Below are positions 48,804 to 57,023 of a stretch of DNA of 64,000 bases, one piece after another. The position numbers and the translations under genes were made by a program. How positions within the stretch are numbered: position 1 is the first letter of the stretch; each line of letters starts with the position of its first letter. The notes below the pieces were generated by a model, which was not told the DNA's origin, searched no databases, and saw only the letters and a list, made by a program, of their open reading frames with translations. The DNA is from Alphaproteobacteria bacterium HGW-Alphaproteobacteria-18 (lineage in GTDB: Bacteria; Pseudomonadota; Alphaproteobacteria; Caulobacterales; Hyphomonadaceae): assembly GCA_002841155.1 (NCBI GenBank), contig PHEH01000002.1:186001-250000 (forward strand), given 5' to 3'.

Positions 48804-50290
48804 GCGGCCCCCACGATGGCGCCGGAGCGGCCGGTCCAGCGCAAAGCCAGACGGCGCAGAGCCTCAGCGTCCAGCGGTTTTGTCGCCACGCCATCAGCGC
48901 CTGCGTCCCGCGCCCGGCGCTCGATATCGGGATTGATTTCAGCCGAAACAGCTATGATCGGCAGCGTGAACCCGTCTGCGCGCAGGCGGCGCATGGCTTC
49001 AAACCCGTCCATGACCGGCATTCGCAGATCCATCAGCACAAGGTCTGGCTCCATCCTGGCGGCAGCTTCCAAAGCTTCGCTGCCCGTTGCGGCGACTGTT
49101 ACGGTAAATCCTGCCAATTCCAAGGCACGGCGCGCAATCAGGGCGTTTACAGGATTGTCATCTGCAATCAGCACCCGGCCGGCGCCCGATGCCATTTCCT
49201 GCTCCTCCACCGCATCGGCGCCAGAGCGGGCAAGCTGGATGCGTTCAGCCACAGAACTCATGCGCAGCGGCCGGACGAGCCAGCCGACGCAGCCAAGCGC
49301 GCGAAACCGGGCGATTGCGCCCCGGTCTTCGGGCCGCAGGACCACCAGCGAGGCCACACGCCGCGCCATCGCGGCCACCGCGCCCTCGGGCAGGTCTGCG
49401 CCGATGAGCAGGACATCAACTTCCGCAGGCATCTTGCCGGAGCTGGCATCGACCTGTGACACATCTGCGCCCATGGCGCTCAGACTGGCCGAGAGGGACA
49501 GGGCTGTCGCAGGCGGCAATCCGGCCAGACCAACCCGGCCGCCGATCAGGGGTAACGGGTCTGCCGGTGCATCGCCTGACTGTTTGAGCGGAAGAAACAC
49601 GCTGAAACACGCCCCATCCCCAAGCGCCGAAGACACATCGATCCGCCCGCCGAGCAGGTCTGTCAGGCGCTTGACGATGGCAAGGCCAAGGCCGACGCCG
49701 CCATCGCGGTAAGCATCGCCAGCCGCTGTCTGGCGGAACGCTTCGAACAGGCGCGCCTGATCCTCCGGCGCAATGCCGGGGCCGGTATCGCGAATATGGA
49801 AGGCGAGGCCACCTGGGATGACTTCCGCATCAATGAGCACGGCCCCGCGCGCGGTGAATTTCAGCGCATTGCCGACGAGATTGAAAAGGATCTGCCGGAT
49901 GCGGCCCGCGTCTCCCAGGAAACCTGGCATCGGGGACGGCAGCGAGCGCACCGCCAGATCAAGACCCGCCGCATGCGCGCGCGGGCTGAGGAGCTCAACC
50001 ACCTCTCCGCAGAGCCGCGCTGGGCAGAAATTCTCCGCCTCAAGCTCCACGGCAGAGGCGTCCAGCCGGGCATAGTCGAGCACGTTATTCAGGAGGTCCA
50101 GCAGACGCCCGCCCGACAGGCGGATCGTCTCGGCATATTCGCGCTGGGCCGGAGAGAGATCTGTCTCCAGCAGTAGCGAAACCGTGCCCAGAATCCCGTT
50201 CAGAGGCGTGCGGATTTCGTGACTCGCGGTGGCGAGAAATGTCTGTTCGGGCGTCTCTGCGCCGTCAGGGCGTCTGGTATCCTGGGTCAT
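48800..50290 (-). CDS. hybrid sensor histidine kinase with C-terminal receiver domain
   Basis: 'FLATASHEIRTPLNGILGTVSLLLETDLSPAQREYAETI' HisKA, 'GVGLGLAIVKRLTDLLGG', 'PDLVLMDLRMPVMDGFEAMRRLR' REC. Confidence 0.92.
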   Translation of the reverse strand: MTQDTRRPDGAETPEQTFLATASHEIRTPLNGILGTVSLLLETDLSPAQREYAETIRLSGGRLLDLLNNVLDYARLDASAVELEAENFCPARLCGEVVELLSPRAHAAGLDLAVRSLPSPMPGFLGDAGRIRQILFNLVGNALKFTARGAVLIDAEVIPGGLAFHIRDTGPGIAPEDQARLFEAFRQTAAGDAYRDGGVGLGLAIVKRLTDLLGGRIDVSSALGDGACFSVFLPLKQSGDAPADPLPLIGGRVGLAGLPPATALSLSASLSAMGADVSQVDASSGKMPAEVDVLLIGADLPEGAVAAMARRVASLVVLRPEDRGAIARFRALGCVGWLVRPLRMSSVAERIQLARSGADAVEEQEMASGAGRVLIADDNPVNALIARRALELAGFTVTVAATGSEALEAAARMEPDLVLMDLRMPVMDGFEAMRRLRADGFTLPIIAVSAEINPDIERRARDAGADGVATKPLDAEALRRLALRWTGRSGAIVGAA

Positions 50291-50360
50291 GGGCAGGCAG
50301 CCTAGCGGAAAGCTTTAAGAAGAGGCTTAACTGCCCCTGATCCTCGATTGACAGGATTGC

Positions 50361-51908
50361 TTACCGGGCAAGCGCGCCCTCCCCTGGCCGGGAAGCCTCT
50401 GCGGCGGGCCGGTGGCGATAGCTTAGCGCTTCGGCGAGGTGTACGCGGCGCACACCCGCTGCGCCGTCAAGATCGGCAATCGTGCGGGCCACTTTCAGGA
50501 CGCGGGTATACCCCCGGGCCGTCAGCCGCAGCTTCTCGGCAGCCTCTGACAGGAGCGATGCGCCAGCCGCATCGGGCACAATCATCCGGTCCAGCGCTCC
50601 GGCCGGGATATCGGCATTGACCGGCCGCAGCGCCTGATCTCCCGCGCCCGCGAGCCGCTCGGCCTGAATCTCCCGGGCGCGGGCCACACGGGCGCGCACT
50701 TCCGCTGACCCTTCGGCAGGCGCTGGCAAGGCCAGATCCATCGCCGTGACCGGGGGCGTTTCATAGAAAAGGTCCATCCTGTCGAGGAAGGGCCCTGAAA
50801 TCCGGGCCTGATAATCGGCTGCGCAGCGCGGGCCCCGCGAACAGGCCGCCGCGCCAGGCCCGCCCCCGCACCGGCAGGGGTTCATCGCAGCGATCAGCTG
50901 GAACCGTGCCGGATAACGCACATGCCGGTTTGCCCGCGCAATGACCGCTTCGCCCGCCTCAAGCGGCTGGCGCAGGCTGTCGAGCACCTGGGAGGCAAAT
51001 TCCGGCAACTCGTCCAGAAACAATACGCCGTGATGGGCAAGCGACACCTCGCCGGGTTTGGCGCGGATGCCGCCGCCGACCAGCGCGGCCATCGAGGCCG
51101 AATGGTGGGGCGCGCGGAAGGGCCGCGTGCGCGAGAGTTTCCCCCGCTGAAGGAGCCCCGCCACCGATTGTATCTGCGAAACCTCCAGCAGCTCGCGCGC
51201 CGAAAGCGGCGGCAGCAAGCCAGGCAGGCGCTGGGCAAGCATCGACTTGCCCGATCCCGGCGGACCACAGAAGAGAAGGTTATGCCCGCCCGCCGCCGCA
51301 ATCTCGAGCACACGCTTGGCCCCCTCCTGGCCTTTTACATCGCGAAGGTCGGGGCCGATCACGTCTTCTTCCAACTCGCCCTTCTCCGGCGGGCGCAGCA
51401 CAGCGCGGCCTGCAAAATGATTGATCAGGGAAATCAGGCTCGGCGCCGGCAGCACATCCCCGCCCGACCAGGCCGCCTCCGCCCCGCCCGCCGCCGGACA
51501 AATAAGACTAAGCCCCATCGCCTCGGCCGCCATGGCTGCGGGCAGCACCCCCGCCGTCTCGCAAAGCCGGCCATCAAGCGAAAGCTCTCCCATCGCGGCA
51601 TAGCGCGTCAGCTGGTCCTGCGGGATCACGCCCAGAATGGCGAGGAGGGCGAGCGCAATTGCCAGATCATAATGACTGCCCTCCTTGGGAAGGTCAGCGG
51701 GCGCCAGGTTGACGATCACGCGCTTGGGCGGCAGCGCCAGCCCGAGCGACATCAGCGCAGCGCGCACCCGCTCCCGGCTTTCGCCGACGGCCTTGTCCGG
51801 CAGGCCCACAACATGAAAGGCCGGATTGCCGCCGACAAGCTGGACCTGCACATCGACCGGCTGGGCTTCAACGCCCTCAAAAGCAAAGGTTGTTACCCGG
51901 CAGACCAT
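50361..51908 (-). CDS. comM: YifB/ComM Mg-chelatase-like AAA ATPase
   Basis: 'VQLVGGNPAFHVVGLPDKAVGESRERVRAAL', 'LLFCGPPGSGKSMLAQRLPGLLPPL', 'HHSASMAALVGGG'. Confidence 0.93.
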   Translation of the reverse strand: MVCRVTTFAFEGVEAQPVDVQVQLVGGNPAFHVVGLPDKAVGESRERVRAALMSLGLALPPKRVIVNLAPADLPKEGSHYDLAIALALLAILGVIPQDQLTRYAAMGELSLDGRLCETAGVLPAAMAAEAMGLSLICPAAGGAEAAWSGGDVLPAPSLISLINHFAGRAVLRPPEKGELEEDVIGPDLRDVKGQEGAKRVLEIAAAGGHNLLFCGPPGSGKSMLAQRLPGLLPPLSARELLEVSQIQSVAGLLQRGKLSRTRPFRAPHHSASMAALVGGGIRAKPGEVSLAHHGVLFLDELPEFASQVLDSLRQPLEAGEAVIARANRHVRYPARFQLIAAMNPCRCGGGPGAAACSRGPRCAADYQARISGPFLDRMDLFYETPPVTAMDLALPAPAEGSAEVRARVARAREIQAERLAGAGDQALRPVNADIPAGALDRMIVPDAAGASLLSEAAEKLRLTARGYTRVLKVARTIADLDGAAGVRRVHLAEALSYRHRPAAEASRPGEGALAR

Positions 51909-51974
51909 CCCCAGCGCCCCTTCTCCCAACTTTGAAAAGGTTAACACGGGTGCACGAACAAAGAAAGAACAAAT

Positions 51975-52949
51975 TTAACCCGCCAGCGCATTGCCTTCAA
52001 CTGCGGCCAGCGCAGCGCGCAACACGTCAAGCCCCGCGCCTTTCTTCACGCCCTGCTCTGACAGAGTGCGCCGCCACTGGCGCGCGCCCGGCTGGCCAGC
52101 GAAAAGGCCAAGCATATGCCGCGTCATCGCATGCAGGCTTACCCCTTCGACAAGCCGCGCGACGATGTAAGGCTCGTAAGCCCTTACCGCGTCGCCCGGC
52201 GCGATCACCGCCCCTTCCCCGAACAATGCAGCATCGACCTGTCCCAGAAGGCCCGGCGTCTGATAGGCCGCCCGGCCCAGCATCACGCCGTCATATGTTG
52301 CCAGGTGATCCTGGCACTGATCGATGGTTGAAATCCCGCCATTGAGGATGATCGTCAGCTCCGGCCGTGCGGCTTTCAGCTCGGCCACGAGCCCATAATC
52401 GAGCGGGGGCACTTCACGGTTTTCCTTCGGGCTCAGCCCCTTCAGCCAGGCCTTGCGCGCATGTACGGTGAACACGGAGCATCCCGCCGCCGAGACCTTG
52501 TCGATGAAGGTGAACAGCGTCTCGCGCGCAGGCAGGTCATCAATTGCGATCCGGTTTTTGATCGTTATCGGGATGGATACCACCGCGCTCATCGCTGCCA
52601 CACACTCTGCCACCAGGTCCGGTTCGGCCATCAGGCAGGCCCCGAAAGCGCCCGACTGCACGCGCTCCGATGGGCAGCCGCAGTTGAGATTCACCTCATC
52701 ATAACCAAAACCTTCAGCAATCTGTGCCGCTTCGGCGAGCTTTGCCGGCTCCGATCCGCCCAACTGTAACACGAGCGGATGCTCGACATCGGCGTAGCCA
52801 ATCAGCCGCTGCCGGTCGCCATGGATCACCGCGTCCGCCGTCACCATCTCCGTCCACAGAAGCGCGCGCTTGGTCAGCGTACGATGAAACGCCCGACAAT
52901 GCCGGTCGGTCCAGTCCATCATCGGGGCGACAGAGAAGCGGTAGTCCAT
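51975..52949 (-). CDS. dusA: tRNA-dihydrouridine synthase A
   Basis: 'FSVAPMMDWTDRHCRAFHR', 'EVNLNCGCPSERVQSGAFGACLM', 'LGRAAYQTP'. Confidence 0.94.
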   Translation of the reverse strand: MDYRFSVAPMMDWTDRHCRAFHRTLTKRALLWTEMVTADAVIHGDRQRLIGYADVEHPLVLQLGGSEPAKLAEAAQIAEGFGYDEVNLNCGCPSERVQSGAFGACLMAEPDLVAECVAAMSAVVSIPITIKNRIAIDDLPARETLFTFIDKVSAAGCSVFTVHARKAWLKGLSPKENREVPPLDYGLVAELKAARPELTIILNGGISTIDQCQDHLATYDGVMLGRAAYQTPGLLGQVDAALFGEGAVIAPGDAVRAYEPYIVARLVEGVSLHAMTRHMLGLFAGQPGARQWRRTLSEQGVKKGAGLDVLRAALAAVEGNALAG

Positions 52950-53030
52950 AGACCGCGCTGCTACACCGCAAACACACGCAGAAACAATGGAAATTTCACT
53001 TCGGCACCTGCCCCGTCAGTGGTGCGCCGA

Positions 53031-53832
53031 TCATGCAACGGGGCTGGCTACGCCTTGCCGCGCCATCCAGCGTAGAGCTGCCCTGGCCGCCTCAACCGCG
53101 CTGGCAGCCGCTGCGTCTGCGATCATGCCTTCCTTGCCAACCCACTCCCCCGCGATGAACAAGCCCGGCGCCTCCATCACGCCAACAGCAGGCCGCGCCC
53201 GGTCCCAACGTGGCAGAGCGTTGGAGACAGTCATACCGCGCAGCACCTGCCGCTTCACCTCCTGTTCCCGCCAGCCTGGCATCACAAGATCGGCCACAGC
53301 CTCAAGTTCCTTCACTGCGTCCTGCCCCGGCGCCTCCCCTACCGCGAGATATTTGGCAAGGTGCACCATCGCGCCGCCGCCGGGCACCAACCTCGCTGAT
53401 CGCGAATGGAGTGAGAGGTAAAACGGCCCATCAATGCCAAGGGCAAATTCATGGGCACCCTCTGGCATCTGCTTCAAAGCAAGATCAAGCGTATTGGCAC
53501 GCACAGGAATCGCTTCCGCCGCCTCTTTGGGACCAAGCGCGAGAATGACCGCGTCCGCAGACCTTTGGGTGCCATCGGCGAGAACAATACGATCGGGCCA
53601 TTCTCCAAGCTTATCCGCTCAACGGAAGCGGCCGTAGTCAACGTGGCCCCTGCGGCCTGCGCCGCTTCAGCTAGCGCCGTCACCAGCGTTTCCCACCCCC
53701 ATCGAGATACAATGTTCCCCCCAGACCCAGCCGGATCTGATCCAGCATCATGGCCGCCGACCCTGTGTCGGATCCATTGCCATAGCTGGTGAGCCTGCCG
53801 AGCGCCTCAATCGAAAAAGGAGAAGGCATCAT
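53031..53832 (-). pseudogene. FAD/NAD(P)-dependent oxidoreductase remnant (N-terminus lost, at least two frameshifts)
   Basis: Three fragments in different frames read continuously: '...LGGTLYLDGG|WETLVTALAEAAQAAGATLTTAASVERISLENG|DRIVLADGTQRSADAVILALGPKEAAEAIPVRANTLDLALKQ...GLFIAGEWVGKEGMIADAAAASAVEAAR'; no GxGxxG Rossmann start present. Confidence 0.85.
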
Positions 53833-53874
53833 CTTGACCCGGAAATGAAACCCGAAAGATAGTCACAAGGCGGG

Positions 53875-54498
53875 TCAGTTCTCAGCAGAAATCAACAGAT
53901 AGGTCTCCAGCACTTTTTCGCCTTCACGATACGGCCTGCCAAACGCCTTCTGGTAAAGGTCATCGCGATGCACCACCCCGCCTTGCGCTGACACCATCGC
54001 ATCGATCAGGCCGCTTTCCGCCTGGGTGAACTCGACAGACTGCCCTTCCTTGAGCAGCCTGCGGCTGAGCGGATCATACTGTATGCCCCCGATGAAGACT
54101 TTCGGCTTGTCAGGCTTCAGCTCCTGGTCGTGCGTGCTTCTGCGGGTCAGATTCTGCACCCGCGCATGCAGCTCGCGTATCCCGACAGGCTTCATGATGT
54201 AATCGTCGACGCCATTTGTCAGCAGTTCGGCCCGGAAATTAGCGTCGCCCCAACCCGATAACATGACAATCGGCACCCGGCTGTTCTGGCGGATGTCGGA
54301 CAGTACCGTCGCGCCCGTTGCATCGGGAAGATTCAGATCCAGGATAACGCAGTCGACTGTCTGAAGGCGGGGGAAAAAAATGATCGGTTTTGCCTGCTCA
54401 TAGGATCGGCAGACCTCAATCGTGTCGTCACGGTCCGGCCAGCCCAGCCGGATAGTTTTTGCAATCAACGGATCGTCGTCAATGAGGAGCACTCTCAT
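53875..54498 (-). CDS. OmpR/PhoB-type response regulator, C-terminally truncated
   Basis: Receiver 'MRVLLIDDDPLIAKTI...DCVILDLNLPDATG...MLSG...DDYIMKPVG'; wHTH stops at 'REGEKVLETYLLISAEN*', within the recognition helix. Confidence 0.85.
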   Translation of the reverse strand: MRVLLIDDDPLIAKTIRLGWPDRDDTIEVCRSYEQAKPIIFFPRLQTVDCVILDLNLPDATGATVLSDIRQNSRVPIVMLSGWGDANFRAELLTNGVDDYIMKPVGIRELHARVQNLTRRSTHDQELKPDKPKVFIGGIQYDPLSRRLLKEGQSVEFTQAESGLIDAMVSAQGGVVHRDDLYQKAFGRPYREGEKVLETYLLISAEN

Positions 54499-54887
54499 TC
54501 AGACTACCCCCTCCTTGATACCATTACGCGCCAGGCCCGCTTCTGGTTCATTCGCCAATTCCCTGTTGCGCCGCCTCCTTGTTCAGGGCGGCATGGCAAG
54601 TCATTTTCCGCTGCAATTAGCGCGCCCCTCTCGGCACCCGCTCCCAGGTGACCCTGATTCTAAAGTTTACTTTCAAGTAACTATAGACAAACTCAATGGC
54701 TATTCATGCAAAACCCGCGGAAGTGACTGTATAAATTTCTGCTGATTCTGACATGCTTGCCGAGACATACGGGATTTCAAAGTCACAGCAGGGCACGCCC
54801 CCCGCTTCTGCAAGCCGCCATGATCGCGGCCCGAAGACTCCCTCATCAACTTTTGCGCAACTCACTACGGAAAAATCAAAATAACAT

Positions 54888-54912
54888 GGAACCGGACTTC
54901 GAGTGCGGCGTA
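54888..54912 (+). promoter_or_regulatory. candidate EcfG-type promoter
   Basis: GGAAC (54888-54892), N16, CGTA (54909-54912); same layout as 56089-56113. Confidence 0.5.
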
Positions 54913-54918
54913 ATCCAA

Positions 54919-54994
54919 GACGTAGCACTTGTTGCTATGCCATCTATCTTGTACCTTTTTAGCCGGTGCGGCGAACCCGTGCCGGCTATTTTTT
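54919..54994 (+). ncRNA. candidate EcfG-dependent small RNA upstream of nepR (GsrN-like by position only)
   Basis: Starts just after the candidate EcfG-type -10; hairpin GTAGCA-CTTGT-TGCTAT (54922-54938), linker, then intrinsic terminator. Confidence 0.45.
54960..54994 (+). terminator. intrinsic terminator of the candidate sRNA
   Basis: TAGCCGG ... CCGGCTA stem followed by TTTTTT (54989-54994). Confidence 0.75.
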
Positions 54995-55147
54995 CTAACT
55001 TTCCCCCAGAACACCATGATCGCGAACAATATTTCGCGCAAACCGGCTATGATCCGGAAACGGCAACGCGTTATTAACTAATGCGGCCGATTGTCGTTCA
55101 AGTTGCAAAATGCAATAAAAAAAGAACGGGCAAAGCCCGCGCACAGG

Positions 55148-55393
55148 ATGGATTTCATAGGAAAACCAACATTGGCTGCTCGCGTCATCTCTGTGCCCGG
55201 CAACGCGCCGGAAGTCTCCAATGATGTGTCCTGTCCGCAGCAATGCGCGGTCGAGGCGCTCAGGCAAGACTTTGAAGCGATACTCAGTGAGCCGGTCCCC
55301 GAGCGCTTCGATGCTCTGATCCGTAAACTGAGGGAACAGGAGATGCGGCGGTCAGCCATGATCGCATCGGAGTATTGTCGTGACAAACCCTGA
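55148..55393 (+). CDS. nepR: NepR-like anti-sigma factor
   Basis: 'CPQQCAVEALRQDFEAILSEPVPERFDALIRKLREQE' NepR signature; overlaps an EcfG-type sigma factor; start uncertain (TTG 55091 or ATG 55148). Confidence 0.82.
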   Translation: MDFIGKPTLAARVISVPGNAPEVSNDVSCPQQCAVEALRQDFEAILSEPVPERFDALIRKLREQEMRRSAMIASEYCRDKP

Positions 55394-56021
55394 TCCCACC
55401 AACCCACCGGACACCGGCATCGGCTTCATTGACCAGCTGGAAACCATGATACCCCATATGCGGGCGTTCGCGCGCAGCCTGTGCCGCGACGTGGATCTCG
55501 CCGATGATCTGGTCCAGGATGCCTGCTTGAGAGCCTGGTCCGCGCGTGACCGCTTCATCCTGGGCGCGCCAATGCGGCCCTGGCTGTTCAAGATCATCCG
55601 CAATCTGCACACCGGCCACAACCGGAAGGCCTGGCGCTCGGAATCGCTCGATCCCGACGACGCCGAGAACGCTCTGGTGACCGCCAGCACCCAGGAATGG
55701 ACATCCGATTTCCGCGTCCTGGAAAACGCCCTGCAGCATCTTCCTGAAAAACAGCGGGAAGCCCTGATCGCCGTCCTCGCCGCAGGCTTCAGCTATGAAG
55801 AGGCCGCCTGCCTGCTCGGGTGCAGCGAAGGCACTGTCAAAAGCCGTGTGAGCCGCGGGCGCGAAGCCCTCGCCAGCCTGATGGGCCAGCCGAGCCTTCC
55901 CCCGTCATCGCTTCTGATACCCGGCCAGATCGAAACGCTTCCGGTCATGGCGGACATCGCGCGGTTCTTTCCAGACAGCGATGTCTCATTATGGATCAGC
56001 GCGCACGCCAAAGCGGCCTGA
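55380..56021 (+). CDS. ecfG: EcfG-type general stress ECF sigma factor
   Basis: 'ARSLCRDVDLADDLVQDACLRAWSARDRF' region 2 and 'ALQHLPEKQREALIAVLAAGFSYEEAACLLGCSEGTVKSRVSRGREAL' region 4; GTG start overlapping nepR by 14 nt. Confidence 0.9.
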   Translation: MTNPDPTNPPDTGIGFIDQLETMIPHMRAFARSLCRDVDLADDLVQDACLRAWSARDRFILGAPMRPWLFKIIRNLHTGHNRKAWRSESLDPDDAENALVTASTQEWTSDFRVLENALQHLPEKQREALIAVLAAGFSYEEAACLLGCSEGTVKSRVSRGREALASLMGQPSLPPSSLLIPGQIETLPVMADIARFFPDSDVSLWISAHAKAA

Positions 56022-56088
56022 CAGCAGCTTGACAGCAGCCTGATCTGGGCCACGCCCGGCACCCTGGACGCCAGCACTGCAGAAAAAT

Positions 56089-56113
56089 GGAACGGAATTC
56101 CCCGCACGGCGTA
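56089..56113 (+). promoter_or_regulatory. candidate EcfG-type promoter
   Basis: GGAAC (56089-56093), N16, CGTA (56110-56113), ~20 bp upstream of the PilZ-like ORF. Confidence 0.5.
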
Positions 56114-56134
56114 GACCAAGGGGAGGACTTTGCC

Positions 56135-56404
56135 ATGAGCGCGAACAAGCGCCCCCCTGCCCCAGCCGCGCCCGGATCTTTCCCCAGAACCGGCAAGATC
56201 TTTATCGATGGAGACAGCACGGGCTTCTCCATCACGCTGCATAAAGTTTCCCCCGGCGGCGCGCAGCTTCGCCAAGTGTTCCCCTTCCCTGTACCCGGCA
56301 ACTTTTCCCTCGTCACATTCAATCGGGTGACGAACCGCGACGATGCGCGGTCCTGCGAAAAAATCTGGCAACGAGGCGATCTCGTGAATGTCAGGTTCCT
56401 TTAG
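56135..56404 (+). CDS. PilZ-domain-like protein
   Basis: 'GKIFIDGDSTGFSITLHKVSPGGAQLRQVFPFPVPGNFSLVTFNR...CEKIWQRGDLVNVRF'; GGGGAGG ribosome-binding site. Confidence 0.65.
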   Translation: MSANKRPPAPAAPGSFPRTGKIFIDGDSTGFSITLHKVSPGGAQLRQVFPFPVPGNFSLVTFNRVTNRDDARSCEKIWQRGDLVNVRFL

Positions 56405-56459
56405 CCCGGCGGCATTGTTTCCGCTCGCCCCTTTCCAGCACAGTTGAGTTCCCGCCATC

Positions 56460-57023
56460 ATGATCAGCTCCGCCCCTGCCCCTCCCCATACGGCCCAAGA
56501 ACTGGAGCGGGCGCGCGTCAGCTTCCTTCAGAGGCTCGGCATCCTGGATACCCCGCCCAGCGCGCGGATTGACGCTGTCACGCAGGAAGCGGCCGATTTC
56601 TTCAAAGTCCCCACAGCTCTCGTCACGCTGATCGATTCAGACAGCCAATGGGTAAAATCCAATACCGGCGTGACCGACTTTCAGGCGCCCCGTCAGATCT
56701 CCTTCTGCCACCACACCATCCAGCGGCTGCGCCTGCTTGTCGTGGAGAACGCGCTCTGCGATCCGCGATTCTCCAGCCATCCGATGGTCTGCAGCCCGCC
56801 CCACATCCGGTTCTATGCTGGCGCGCCGCTGGTTGTCGGAGGCCGCTACCGGCTCGGTAGTTTCTGCCTCCTTGATGACATTCCCCGAACGCTCGATCCC
56901 GATGAGCGCGCGCGCCTCTGGCAGTTTGCCGTCACCACATCGCAGATCATCGAAGATCTCTACATGTCTGAGGCGACCTCTGAACATCTGCCCAGGCCAC
57001 AGCCGCCGCGCCGTTATTCATGA
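56460..57023 (+). CDS. GAF-domain protein
   Basis: 'LGILDTPPSARIDAVTQEAADFFKVPTALVTLIDSDSQWVKS...DPRFSSHPMVCSPPHIRFYAGAPLVVGGRYRLGSFCLLDDIPRTL'; ATGA overlap with next gene. Confidence 0.9.
   Translation: MISSAPAPPHTAQELERARVSFLQRLGILDTPPSARIDAVTQEAADFFKVPTALVTLIDSDSQWVKSNTGVTDFQAPRQISFCHHTIQRLRLLVVENALCDPRFSSHPMVCSPPHIRFYAGAPLVVGGRYRLGSFCLLDDIPRTLDPDERARLWQFAVTTSQIIEDLYMSEATSEHLPRPQPPRRYS

Noticed and set aside
50315-50331. TTAA-N8-TTAA in front of the hybrid kinase as a CtrA site
   Set aside because: Wrong spacing (8 instead of 7) and no second supporting element.
55020-55037. CGCGAA-CAATAT-TTCGCG hairpin between the sRNA candidate and nepR as a terminator
   Set aside because: No T-tract; could be a nepR leader structure but there is nothing else to support it.
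54757-55077. 106-aa + strand ORF upstream of nepR
   Set aside because: Runs through the candidate promoter and the intrinsic terminator; no protein-like features.
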